Of a stretch of 64,000 bases of DNA, positions 8,306-17,218 are shown in pieces (position 1 is the first letter of the stretch; each line of letters opens with the position of its first letter). Both the position numbers and the translations under genes were made by a program. The stretch is from Candidatus Gastranaerophilales bacterium HUM_9 (GTDB lineage: Bacteria; Cyanobacteriota; Vampirovibrionia; Gastranaerophilales; Gastranaerophilaceae), in NCBI GenBank assembly GCA_002103075.1, contig DABG01000009.1, positions 1 through 64,000 of the forward strand, read 5' to 3'. The notes under the pieces are model-generated. The model saw nothing but the letters and a program-made list of their open reading frames with translations. It did no database searches and was not told where the DNA came from.

Positions 8306-9721
8306 TGTCTTTTGTATATAGTTTACAAGACCTTTATAAATCCCTTGTGCTGAACGATGTGCAAAAAACTTTGATTTATAAATAGGGGCGTCTTTAGGAT
8401 TACACAAATATGCTAGTTCTACAAGAACTCCAATATATTCAGTTGGTCTTATAACAGCAAAACTAGCTTGTGATGCACCATTATTTTGTGTTCCGATTTC
8501 TTTTGATATCTCGTTTGCCAATTCTGAAGCCAAAGATTTTGCAACAGGGTTAAAATAGAAAACGATTGTTCCTGTATTCAAAGCAGGATTAGAAGATATT
8601 GGAACAGCATTCAAATGAATACTTATAAATATCAATGCGTCTTTTGACTTTGCGAAATCTACACGATTTTGAAGACTTACAAATTCATCTTTTTCCCTCG
8701 TCATATAAACTTCAAAATTATGGAATTCTAAAAGTCGTTTCAATTTATGCGCAATTTCAATATTAATATTTTTTTCTTTATGACCTAAGCAACCAACTGC
8801 ACCAATTTCATTACCACCGTGACCGGCATCAATAACAACTTTTACATTCTTGTTAGAATAATTTGACTTTGTAATAGGAGATGGTTTAAGGATAAAATCA
8901 ATCACGCCATCTTTCATAGACAAAGAATAACGTCCAAATTTACCCATTTGAAAATCTTTTGTAGCTATTTCACCTATCCTACTCAAATTATAAACAGAAA
9001 GAGTCACCTTATTTCCATCACTAACAAGTGAATATGGCGTATTATTTGTAACCTGTATTCTATAAATTTCAGGATTATCCTTATCTTTTCCAGAATTTAA
9101 AATTGTATTAGGAGTATAAACAAACTCAGGTTCTTCGTTTTCAACTTGTTCATCATTGTCAGATAATGTTTTTTCTTTAATTATAGGTAACACTGAAACA
9201 TCAGAAGTTTTTACCCAGCCATACAAATCTTTCGCTAGATAAATCCTTGAGAACTGGTTTTGAACACCATCAACAACAAGTTTTGTGTCTTTAGGGAGAT
9301 AACCAAGTCTGTTCATGCCTGCATCTATTGGAGTGTTTCTTAACACAACATCATTTTTTGTTGTCACATAATATTTAGAAGGAGCTTCTACAAACTCATT
9401 CACAAACTTAGCTTTTTTAGAAGTATCTTTTATAATTTTATATTGCAAAGTTTCAACATTACCCCAAATATCTTTTTTAGTAATCGCAAAAATATTTTCG
9501 CCATCTTTTAATGTCGTAAAATAACTAAAAGCTCTTGATTTAGAAGGAATAACCAATTTGTCATTAATGTATACCTTCTCCATTCTATCAATTTTACCTA
9601 AGAAAAAGATTGAGCTTTCATCAACAACAACATTTTGAGATGAAGGATATGTGACAACTAACGCATTTGCAACGGTTGAAAAACAAATCATAAAACATAT
9701 CAATAAAAAAATCTTTTTCAT
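8300..9721 (-). CDS. N-acetylmuramoyl-L-alanine amidase with SH3-like domain (AmiC-type)
   Basis: A 473-residue exported cell-wall hydrolase that cuts the bond between MurNAc and the peptide stem, usually in cell separation. The signal peptide covers residues 1-20 (ends AFFANA-like VANA). Residues 25-100 form a beta domain. About 115-178 is an SH3b-like module (LRNTP...YGWVKTSDVSVL). The Amidase_3 catalytic domain runs from about 293 to 472, with zinc ligands H301 (DAGHGG), E316 (KEKN) and H369 (SIHLNA), and the catalytic E435 (VELAYL). It is convergent with hisS. The small secreted gene upstream at 9742 may share its transcript. Confidence 0.9.
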   Translation of the reverse strand: MKKIFLLICFMICFSTVANALVVTYPSSQNVVVDESSIFFLGKIDRMEKVYINDKLVIPSKSRAFSYFTTLKDGENIFAITKKDIWGNVETLQYKIIKDTSKKAKFVNEFVEAPSKYYVTTKNDVVLRNTPIDAGMNRLGYLPKDTKLVVDGVQNQFSRIYLAKDLYGWVKTSDVSVLPIIKEKTLSDNDEQVENEEPEFVYTPNTILNSGKDKDNPEIYRIQVTNNTPYSLVSDGNKVTLSVYNLSRIGEIATKDFQMGKFGRYSLSMKDGVIDFILKPSPITKSNYSNKNVKVVIDAGHGGNEIGAVGCLGHKEKNINIEIAHKLKRLLEFHNFEVYMTREKDEFVSLQNRVDFAKSKDALIFISIHLNAVPISSNPALNTGTIVFYFNPVAKSLASELANEISKEIGTQNNGASQASFAVIRPTEYIGVLVELAYLCNPKDAPIYKSKFFAHRSAQGIYKGLVNYIQKTL

Positions 9722-9741
9722 AAAAATCGTTTTGTCCTTAC

Positions 9742-10182
9742 CTAAAATAATGGAGTTCTGTTTATCTTAATTTCTCGACAACTACCTTTACCCTTCGTTA
9801 CGAACCTTGCACGCTGGTCAAACTGAGAAGAATACGCATAAATCTCATTCAAAGTAATCTCATGTGTATACCTATTATAAACAAGCTGAGTATCTACAAC
9901 ATCAGCAAAACTTTGAGCACGTTTAGAAAAAGTTATCTGAGATTTTGTAAAACTCTGAACATCTAAAGGTAAATTATTAGCATCATAGACACCCTCTAAG
10001 AGAGTGTCTATAATAAAATATCTATCAATCATATATGAACGTAAAACTTCATCTGAAAACATTCTTACTGCCGTAATTTTTATTTTACAAGCAAGTACAT
10101 ACTGTTCTGCTTTCGCTGTTAAAAACATAGAAAACATCAAAAATAATACTGAACATATTACAAATGAAATTACTTTTTTCAT
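9742..10182 (-). CDS. Small secreted protein of unknown function
   Basis: A 146-residue protein with a clear signal peptide (about residues 1-25, hydrophobic core VISFVICSVLFLMFSMFL, ending in TAKA). The mature part has scattered beta-type strands and a C-terminal KGKGSCREIKINRTPLF with one Cys. No family is recognised. It lies 4 bases after nifJ and 20 bases before the amidase on the same strand, so it could be transcribed with either. A periplasmic or surface role is inferred from the signal peptide only. Confidence 0.6.
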   Translation of the reverse strand: MKKVISFVICSVLFLMFSMFLTAKAEQYVLACKIKITAVRMFSDEVLRSYMIDRYFIIDTLLEGVYDANNLPLDVQSFTKSQITFSKRAQSFADVVDTQLVYNRYTHEITLNEIYAYSSQFDQRARFVTKGKGSCREIKINRTPLF

Positions 10183-10186
10183 ATAC

Positions 10187-13100
10187 CTACTTCATTAATT
10201 CACCAACAGCTTTATAAACTGCCATTCTTTTTGTGGCATCGTCTTCAGCTTGAGCATACAATTCTTCTGCTGAGTCTGGATTAGTTTTCATCAATGATTT
10301 ATAACGTCCTTCACTTCTGATAAAGTCTTGATAACTTCCTTTAGGTTCTTTTGCGTCCCAAGTGAATGGTTGTTCATTTTCTGGGTTATATCTATACAAT
10401 GGGAAATAACCAGCTTCAACAGCACGTTTTTGTTCTGTTTGAGTTTTACTCATATCAATACCGTGTGCGATACAAGGAGCATACGCAAATATAATAGATG
10501 GTCCATTATAAGCTTCTGCTTCTTGGAATGCCTTAAGAGTTTGCATTCTATCAGCACCAAGTGCAACTGATGCAACGTATACATAACCGTATGACATACT
10601 CATCAAGCCCATATTTTTCTTATATGTTTTTTTACCACCTGTTGCGAATTTAGCAACAGCACCAGTTGGTGTTGATTTTGAAGCCTGACCACCTGTGTTT
10701 GAATATACCTCTGTATCAAGCACTAAAATATTTACATTTTTACCTTGAGCAAGAACGTGGTCAATACCACCATATCCAATATCATTTGCCCAACCGTCAC
10801 CACCAATTATCCATACTGATTTATCAGTAAAGTAGTCTTGTAGCTCTCTAACCTTTGCTAAGTCAGAACATTCACAATCAGAATATTTTGCCAACAATGA
10901 TTTTACTTCATTTTGAGATTTAAGAGCTTCTTCAGATTTTGAATTATCAAAGAATGAAATAGCTTTTTCAAGAGCCTCTTTCAAATCAGCAGGAGTTTTT
11001 TCATTAGCAATTACTTTTTCTACATAAGTTTTCAAAGTATCTCTATTTTTATCTACTGCTAATCTCATACCATAACCAAACTCAGCATTGTCTTCAAATA
11101 ATGAATTTGCCCAAGCTGGACCTCTACCTTCTTTTGTTTTTGTATAAGGAATTGTAGGGAATGTACCTGAATAAATAGAAGAACAACCTGTAGCATTGGC
11201 AATAATAGCATTTTCACCATATAATTGAGAAACTAATTTAACATAAGGTGTTTCACCACAACCTGCACAAGCACCAGAGAACTCAAATAATGGTTTTCTT
11301 AACATAGCACCCTTAATATTCTTCGTTGTATTTTTACCCATTACGTTATCAGGTAGTTCATCAAAGAATTTTTCATTCTCTAATTCACAAGCATTTACTT
11401 CTTCCTCTAAAGTTGACCAAGTTAATGCTTTTTTACCTTCAACCTTTGACATAGGACATTGATCAACACAAACTCCACAACCTGTACAATCTTCGCAATA
11501 TACTTGAACCTTGAATTTTTCACCATTTAAAGAAGGTTTTGCATCAATCATCTTGAATGACTCTGGTGCATTTTTCAAATCATCAGGATTAGCAAGTTTT
11601 GTTCTTATAGCTGCATGTGGACAAGCTGATGCACAAATACCGCATTGAATACAGAATTCAGAATTCCATTTTGGAACTCTTGGTGCTATACCACGTTTTT
11701 CTAAACAAGCAGTACCTGTAGGAATTACACCATCAACACTCATAGCAGATACAGGTATTTCATCACCTTTTAATCTCATAGATGGTTCAATAACTTTTCT
11801 TGCAAATTCATCAGCATCTTTTGGTAGTATTTCAATATCATCAATACAACCAACTCCGTCTAATGAAGTTGGAACTTCAACCTCTTTACAAGCATCAACA
11901 GCTGCATCAATCAAGGCTAAGTTCATATTAACAACGTCATCACCTTTTTTCTTAAAGGTCTTGATTGTCATTGATTTCATACCTTCTAAGGCTTGTTCAA
12001 ACGGAACAATTCCTGATACCTTGAAGTATGCAACCATCATAACTGTATTTGCACCTTTACCACGCAAACCAGGTTGTTGTTTAACAAGTTCTTCTGCGTT
12101 TACATTGTAGAACTTGATTTTTTTATCAATAATGGTTTTTTGCAAATCTCTTGATAAATGACTAAAAGCTTCTTCTGCAGAATATGGTGAATTTAATAAG
12201 AATGCACCACCTTCTTTAATCCCTTTTAATAAATCATATCTACCAACATAAGCATGTGCTGAACAAGATACAAAATCAGGTGCTGTAATCAAATATGTTG
12301 ATTTTATAGGTTCATCACCAAATCTCAAGTGAGATACTGTAACCCCAAATGATTTTTTAGAATCATAAGCAAAGTATGCTTGAGCATCTTTATCCGTATA
12401 TTGACCTATTATCTTAATAGAGTTTTTGTTAGCACCAACAGTACCATCAGAACCAAGTCCCCAGAACATACAGTTTGTAGTACCTTCAGGCTCTGTTACA
12501 ATGTGTTCATCAATTTTTAATGATTTATGAGTTACATCATCATCAATCCCAACTGTAAATCCATGGAATCCATCATTTTCCAAGTGTTTATAAACAGCTA
12601 AAACCATTGAAGGTGTAAATTCTTTTGAAGACAAGCCATAACGTCCACCAATTACTCTTACATCTTGTTTAGTACCACTCAAAGCAGCTACAACATCAAG
12701 ATATAGAGGTTCACCAATTGAACCAGGTTCTTTTGTTCTATCTAAAACAGCAATACGTTTTACAGAATTTGGTAATGCTTGATTAAATCTTTCAACATCA
12801 AATGGTCTATATAATCTAACTTTTACTAAACCATATTTTGTACCACGATTTTTGTTCAAATATGTAATTGTTTCTTCAATAGTTTCACAACCAGAACCAA
12901 TAGCTACAATAACATCAGTTGCATCAGGAGCACCAACATAATCAAATGGGTGATATTGACGTCCAGTCACTTTAGCAACCTTGTCCATATATTCTTGTAC
13001 AATGTCAGGAACAGCATCATAATATTTATTTACGGTTTCTCTACCCTGAAAATAAACATCAGTGTTTTGAGCACCAACTTTACAAACAGGAGCTTCTGGA

Positions 13101-13726
13101 CGAAGTGCTCTATTTCTAAATTCTTCTATATATTTTGGTTCAACTAAAGATTTTATTTCATCATAAGAAATTTCTTCAATCTTGTGAATTTCATGAGAGG
13201 TTCTAAAACCGTCAAAGAATTGCAAGAATGGAACTTTAGCTTTATAAGTAGCCAAATGAGCAACAAGTGCCATATCCATTTCTTCTTGAACAGAGTTAGC
13301 AGCAAGCATAGCAAACCCTGTGTTACGACAACCCATAACGTCTGTATGGTCACCAAAGATTGCTAATGATTGAGCAGCCAATGCACGAGCAGCAACATGG
13401 AATACTGTAGGAAGCATTTCACCAGCGATTTTATGCATTACAGGAATCATCAGTAATAAGCCTTGAGAAGCAGTATATGTAGACGTCAAAGAACCTGCAG
13501 CTAATGAACCGTGAACAGCACCTGCTGCACCTGCTTCTGATTGCATTTCCGCTACACTAACTTCTTTACCCCAAATATTTTCTTTATGTTGTGATGACCA
13601 TTCATCTATCCATTCACCCATTGTAGAAGATGGTGTAATCGGATATATTGCAGATACTTCACTAAGTGCATAAGCAACGTGTGCTGCTGCATAATTACCA
13701 TCAACAGTTATTGTTTTCTTTGACAT
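10187..13726 (-). CDS. nifJ: Pyruvate:ferredoxin (flavodoxin) oxidoreductase
   Basis: PFOR oxidises pyruvate with CoA to acetyl-CoA and CO2 and reduces ferredoxin, the key step of anaerobic pyruvate use. The start at 13726 gives MSKKTITVDGNYAAAHVAY and is 8 bases after a GGAGGAG ribosome site. A longer frame from 13762 lacks such a site. At 1179 residues it is the usual single-chain fused enzyme. Seen are the N-terminal pyruvate domain, the 2x[4Fe-4S] ferredoxin module (CIQCGICASACP and CEDCTGCGVCVDQCP), the proximal cluster cysteines in GACAGCGETPY, NATGCSSIYSG, and the thiamine diphosphate site GGDGWANDIGYGG. It marks an oxygen-sensitive, fermentative metabolism. Confidence 0.97.
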   Translation of the reverse strand: MSKKTITVDGNYAAAHVAYALSEVSAIYPITPSSTMGEWIDEWSSQHKENIWGKEVSVAEMQSEAGAAGAVHGSLAAGSLTSTYTASQGLLLMIPVMHKIAGEMLPTVFHVAARALAAQSLAIFGDHTDVMGCRNTGFAMLAANSVQEEMDMALVAHLATYKAKVPFLQFFDGFRTSHEIHKIEEISYDEIKSLVEPKYIEEFRNRALRPEAPVCKVGAQNTDVYFQGRETVNKYYDAVPDIVQEYMDKVAKVTGRQYHPFDYVGAPDATDVIVAIGSGCETIEETITYLNKNRGTKYGLVKVRLYRPFDVERFNQALPNSVKRIAVLDRTKEPGSIGEPLYLDVVAALSGTKQDVRVIGGRYGLSSKEFTPSMVLAVYKHLENDGFHGFTVGIDDDVTHKSLKIDEHIVTEPEGTTNCMFWGLGSDGTVGANKNSIKIIGQYTDKDAQAYFAYDSKKSFGVTVSHLRFGDEPIKSTYLITAPDFVSCSAHAYVGRYDLLKGIKEGGAFLLNSPYSAEEAFSHLSRDLQKTIIDKKIKFYNVNAEELVKQQPGLRGKGANTVMMVAYFKVSGIVPFEQALEGMKSMTIKTFKKKGDDVVNMNLALIDAAVDACKEVEVPTSLDGVGCIDDIEILPKDADEFARKVIEPSMRLKGDEIPVSAMSVDGVIPTGTACLEKRGIAPRVPKWNSEFCIQCGICASACPHAAIRTKLANPDDLKNAPESFKMIDAKPSLNGEKFKVQVYCEDCTGCGVCVDQCPMSKVEGKKALTWSTLEEEVNACELENEKFFDELPDNVMGKNTTKNIKGAMLRKPLFEFSGACAGCGETPYVKLVSQLYGENAIIANATGCSSIYSGTFPTIPYTKTKEGRGPAWANSLFEDNAEFGYGMRLAVDKNRDTLKTYVEKVIANEKTPADLKEALEKAISFFDNSKSEEALKSQNEVKSLLAKYSDCECSDLAKVRELQDYFTDKSVWIIGGDGWANDIGYGGIDHVLAQGKNVNILVLDTEVYSNTGGQASKSTPTGAVAKFATGGKKTYKKNMGLMSMSYGYVYVASVALGADRMQTLKAFQEAEAYNGPSIIFAYAPCIAHGIDMSKTQTEQKRAVEAGYFPLYRYNPENEQPFTWDAKEPKGSYQDFIRSEGRYKSLMKTNPDSAEELYAQAEDDATKRMAVYKAVGELMK

Positions 13727-13856
13727 ATAAAACTCCTCCGATAAAATTTTCCTGATACTCAAAGATTATCACTAATAATTATCAAATACAAGATTAATTG
13801 TACTATTATTAAGGGCAATTAATTAAATAATAAAAACGTCAAACACGTTCAAAAAG

Positions 13857-13877
13857 ATTCCGAAATAAATTCAGAAT
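13857..13877. repeat. 8-5-8 palindrome, one mismatch
   Basis: ATTCCGAA-N5-TTCAGAAT in the intergenic DNA between nifJ and trkA. The single mismatch becomes a G-U pair in minus-strand RNA. Same repeat type as 186-206 and 5139-5159. Confidence 0.5.
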
Positions 13878-13919
13878 AACCGTTACAAATAGAACCATCT
13901 TCTAATAACCTCCCCCTAT

Positions 13920-13948
13920 TTGACTTCAATTTTGATTTGAAGTATATT
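13920..13948 (+). promoter_or_regulatory. Sigma70-type promoter of trkA
   Basis: TTGACT, a 17-base spacer, TATATT. The -10 ends 7 bases before the ATG at 13956, predicting a leaderless trkA-trkH transcript. Confidence 0.75.
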
Positions 13949-13955
13949 CAATGTC

Positions 13956-15299
13956 ATGAAAATAATTATATTTGGTGCAACAGAATTGGGATGTCTTATA
14001 GCGACAAACTTTTTTGAAGACCACGACATCACAATCATAGATAAAGAAGAAAATTTTTCTAACAATATAAACAAACTTGATATCAGTTTTATTAGCGGCA
14101 ACGCATCAAATATCAATGTTTTAGAAAAAGCTGAAATTCACGATGCAGATTTATTTTTAGCCTGTTCAGATTTTGACGAAGTAAATATAGTTTCTTGCCT
14201 TACAGCAAAAAGGATTTCAGGCATAAAAACGATTTGTTTCGTTAGCAAAGAGGAATATAAATCTTCTCTTGGACTTTCTAAAGATGGTGATTACCCTTGT
14301 GATATCTATATTGACGAAATAATTTGGCCAGAAGAACTTTTAACCCAAGATATATTTAGAATTATTACAGTATCAGAAGCAATTGATGTTGAAAACTTTG
14401 CAAATGACAAAGCAAGATTATTAGAATACAGAATAAAAGAGAATTCAATCCTTGTAGATAAAAGGATTAGAGATTGCGAATTTCCGAAAGATACACTTAT
14501 TGTTGGGATAACAAGAGATGGAATTGTTTCTATCCCAACAGGAAACACTGTTCTTGAAAGTAATGACAAAGTCATTTTCATGGGTTCATCTAAATCCTTA
14601 GATAAATTAGCAGGTAGATTTTTCCACGAAAAAGGTGTTACAAAAACAATTACAATTATCGGTGGTGGTAATGTAGGGAAAATGCTTGCCGAAAATCTTG
14701 AAGATGCAAGATTAAAAGTTAAAATTATCGAAAAGAATTATGCTCGCTGTGAAAAAATTTCAGAAGACTTAAGTAACACACTTATAATAAACGGTGACGG
14801 TACTGATTTAAGTCTATTAAATGAAGAAGAAATCTTTGACAGTGATGTTGTAGTTAGTGTTACTAATAATGACGAAAAGAATCTTTTATGTTCTTTATTA
14901 GCAAAACAACTGGGAGTAAAAAGAGTTATTGCAAGAGTAACCAAAAACGCAAACATGTCTTTATTTGAAAAAGTAGGAATAGATATAGCTGTATCAACAA
15001 AAAATGCAGCTTTAAATGAAGTAAAAAATAATATTTCAGAAACAAATGTTGATATCGTCGCTACTGTTGAACAAGGTCAAGGCGAGATTTTAGAACTAAA
15101 AACACCTGAAAGCTTTGAAGATATTATGATTAAAGATTTGAGATTACCTGCAAAAGCGATTATAAGTATTATTCAAAGAAGAAACAAAGTTATTATTCCA
15201 AAAGGTGATACGTTCATAAAAAGAAACGATAATTTAACAATTTTTACAACAAGTGAAAACTCACCTATAATAAAAGAATTCTTTAAGGCTGGACAATGA
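13956..15299 (+). CDS. trkA: Trk system potassium-uptake regulatory subunit TrkA
   Basis: A cytosolic NAD(H)-binding RCK protein that gates the TrkH potassium channel. Two repeats of TrkA_N plus TrkA_C are visible in 447 residues: a first Rossmann motif at the very N-terminus (IIIFGATELGCLIA) and a second near residue 230 (TIIGGGNVGKMLAENL), each followed by DxD-type nucleotide-binding strands. TrkA_C modules lie near 150-215 and 365-447. The first motif reads GATELG rather than the glycine-rich GxGxxG, so the first half may bind nucleotide less well. The ATG overlaps no ribosome site and is predicted leaderless. It overlaps trkH by four bases (ATGA). Confidence 0.93.
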   Translation: MKIIIFGATELGCLIATNFFEDHDITIIDKEENFSNNINKLDISFISGNASNINVLEKAEIHDADLFLACSDFDEVNIVSCLTAKRISGIKTICFVSKEEYKSSLGLSKDGDYPCDIYIDEIIWPEELLTQDIFRIITVSEAIDVENFANDKARLLEYRIKENSILVDKRIRDCEFPKDTLIVGITRDGIVSIPTGNTVLESNDKVIFMGSSKSLDKLAGRFFHEKGVTKTITIIGGGNVGKMLAENLEDARLKVKIIEKNYARCEKISEDLSNTLIINGDGTDLSLLNEEEIFDSDVVVSVTNNDEKNLLCSLLAKQLGVKRVIARVTKNANMSLFEKVGIDIAVSTKNAALNEVKNNISETNVDIVATVEQGQGEILELKTPESFEDIMIKDLRLPAKAIISIIQRRNKVIIPKGDTFIKRNDNLTIFTTSENSPIIKEFFKAGQ

Positions 15300-16759
15300 G
15301 ATTAAAATATCTTACATACGCATTTGAAATAATTCTAAGACACATTGGGTTTATAATGTTGTTACCTTGTATATTTTCAATTTACTACAAGGAATACAAT
15401 TCAGCTATACCTTTTGTTGCTAGTGCAGTAATTGCGTTTTTATTAAGCCTTATATTAAAATGGTTTTTAAAAAATGAAAAGATAGAAAACATGAATGATA
15501 TCAAAAAATCAGAGGGTTTGTTTATTGTAACAACCTCTTGGTTAGTTGGTGGAATAATTTCAGCCTTACCATTTATGTTTTATGGAATGAATATACTTGA
15601 TGCATTGTTTGAATCAGCATCAGGAATAACAACCACAGGTGGAAGTATCTGTACAGGGTTTGATTATCCACATTCTATTTTCTTTTGGAGATCACTTATA
15701 CAGTGGTTAGGAGGAATGGGAATTATAATCTTGTTTATTGCAATTCTTCCACAGTTTGCTGTTGCAGGCAGGCAAATGTTTTTTGCAGAATCTCCAGGCC
15801 CAACCGAAGATAAATTCACTCCTCGAATCAGAAACACTGCTTCTGCGTTATGGAAGGTTTATATAGTACTGACTGCATTACAAGTCATTTGCTTAACTAT
15901 TGCAGGTATGCCTTTATTTGATGCTTTTTGTAATAGTTTATCAACAATTTCAGCAGGTGGATTTTCAACAAATCCTCAAAGTACAGAAGGCTATCATTCA
16001 AATTATATAACTTGGATTATAACAATATTTATGTTTTTAGCAGGAACAAACTTCAACTTACAATACAAAGCTTATATAAAACATGATTTAAGAATATTCT
16101 TTAAAAGTGAAGAATTCAGAGTTTATTTAGGGATTTTCCTCACAATATCTTTTTTAGTTGCTTGCTCTTTATTTTTAAACGACAAGTACAATATTTTTGA
16201 TTCTATAACTCATTCTATGTACCAAGTTGCATCACTTATGACATCAACAGGTAGTACAAGTGCAGATTATAACAGTTGGGATTTTACAACAAAAACAATA
16301 TTATTTATTACTATGTTCACAGGTGGCTGTGCAAGTTCTGCAAGTGGTGGTATAAAAATTGCCAGATGGGTATTGATTTTTAAGATTATGAAAAACGAGG
16401 TAAAAAAGATATTACACCCTAACGCTGTTATAAACATAAAACTCGATAATACAGTTATAACAAAAGAAATACTTTCTCAAACAGTTATGTTCATCTGTTT
16501 TTATATGACAATAGTTGCTCTTTCAGTAATTATAGTATCAATCCATGAACATAATGTTGTAGTTGGAATAACAAGCAGTATAGCATCGATTGGGAATATT
16601 GGTCCAGCCTTTGGTTCTATTGTTGGACCAATGGGTAGCTATGAAACACTTCACCCTTTATCAAAAATAGTTTTGATATTAGATATGTATGTAGGCAGAT
16701 TAGAACTTATCCCATTTTTAGTAATGTTAGAGCCTGAATTTTGGAATTTCAGGAAATAA
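15296..16759 (+). CDS. trkH: Trk system potassium-uptake channel TrkH
   Basis: A 487-residue inner-membrane K+ channel subunit with four pore repeats. The four selectivity-filter turns can be read: ITTTGGSI, ISAGGFST, MTSTGSTS and SIGNIGPAF. Many hydrophobic helices, and a long cytosolic loop between helices as in the TrkH/KtrB family. It works with TrkA, whose gene overlaps it by four bases, so translational coupling is likely. It is the last certain member of the potassium operon, and the DUF6506-like gene follows 22 bases on. Confidence 0.95.
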   Translation: MRLKYLTYAFEIILRHIGFIMLLPCIFSIYYKEYNSAIPFVASAVIAFLLSLILKWFLKNEKIENMNDIKKSEGLFIVTTSWLVGGIISALPFMFYGMNILDALFESASGITTTGGSICTGFDYPHSIFFWRSLIQWLGGMGIIILFIAILPQFAVAGRQMFFAESPGPTEDKFTPRIRNTASALWKVYIVLTALQVICLTIAGMPLFDAFCNSLSTISAGGFSTNPQSTEGYHSNYITWIITIFMFLAGTNFNLQYKAYIKHDLRIFFKSEEFRVYLGIFLTISFLVACSLFLNDKYNIFDSITHSMYQVASLMTSTGSTSADYNSWDFTTKTILFITMFTGGCASSASGGIKIARWVLIFKIMKNEVKKILHPNAVINIKLDNTVITKEILSQTVMFICFYMTIVALSVIIVSIHEHNVVVGITSSIASIGNIGPAFGSIVGPMGSYETLHPLSKIVLILDMYVGRLELIPFLVMLEPEFWNFRK

Positions 16760-16781
16760 TTTTAGCTAAAGGTAATAACTT

Positions 16782-17066
16782 ATGAGATTTGCATTTATTA
16801 TAATGGGCGACTTTGATTACAAAAAAGATTTTTCTTCAATACATAACTCTATGGCACAAATAATTGGGGTTAAGAATTTAGATGAAGCCGTTGAGGTTGC
16901 AGTTAAGCTACAAAAAGATGGAGTTGATTGCATAGAACTCTGTGGAGCCTTTGGTGAAACTGGCGCTAAAAGGATAATAGATGTGACAAATAACACTATT
17001 CCTATAGGATATGTAACCCACTTACCGATTCAAGATGATGTTTATCAAAAAACATTCAAAAAATAA
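16782..17066 (+). CDS. DUF6506-like small protein
   Basis: A 94-residue soluble protein with alternating strands and helices: RFAFIIMGDFD, then GVKNLDEAVEVAVKLQKDGVDCIELCGAFGETGAKRI and a final strand IPIGYVTHLP. The IELCGAFGxxGA motif and the length fit the DUF6506 family, whose function is not known to me. It is 22 bases after trkH and ends at a terminator, so it is probably the third gene of that transcript. Confidence 0.7.
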   Translation: MRFAFIIMGDFDYKKDFSSIHNSMAQIIGVKNLDEAVEVAVKLQKDGVDCIELCGAFGETGAKRIIDVTNNTIPIGYVTHLPIQDDVYQKTFKK

Positions 17067-17094
17067 AAAAGGGAATATATTGTTCCCCTTTTTG
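17066..17094 (+). terminator. Intrinsic terminator after the trk operon
   Basis: A-run, GGGAA, seven-base loop, TTCCC, then CTTTTT with one bulged base. It overlaps the stop codon of the DUF6506-like gene by one base. Confidence 0.75.
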
Positions 17095-17170
17095 TTTATA
17101 TGTTAATAAAAAAGATTAAAAAATTTTAATGTAAAGATATTTATCTGTTTTATAAACTATAATAAAAATA

Positions 17171-17179
17171 TGCTATAAT
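17171..17179 (+). promoter_or_regulatory. Extended -10 promoter of the fic gene
   Basis: TGCTATAAT, i.e. a consensus -10 with the TGn extension. The -35 region is weak (TATAAA). An AAGGAT ribosome site at 17205-17210 precedes the ATG at 17219 by 8 bases. Confidence 0.6.
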
Positions 17180-17218
17180 ATAGGAAAAGCTACTTTCTTA
17201 AAATAAGGATATTTTATA

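Noticed and set aside
13727..13762. NifJ extended by 12 residues to an ATG at 13762
   Set aside because: The GGAGGAG ribosome site lies inside this extension, right before the ATG at 13726, and the family begins with the MSKKT-like sequence.
17100..17218. A second attachment site (copy of the tRNA-Arg 3' end) at the left border of the accessory block
   Set aside because: I looked for the T-arm/acceptor sequence of the tRNA in this gap and saw no copy.
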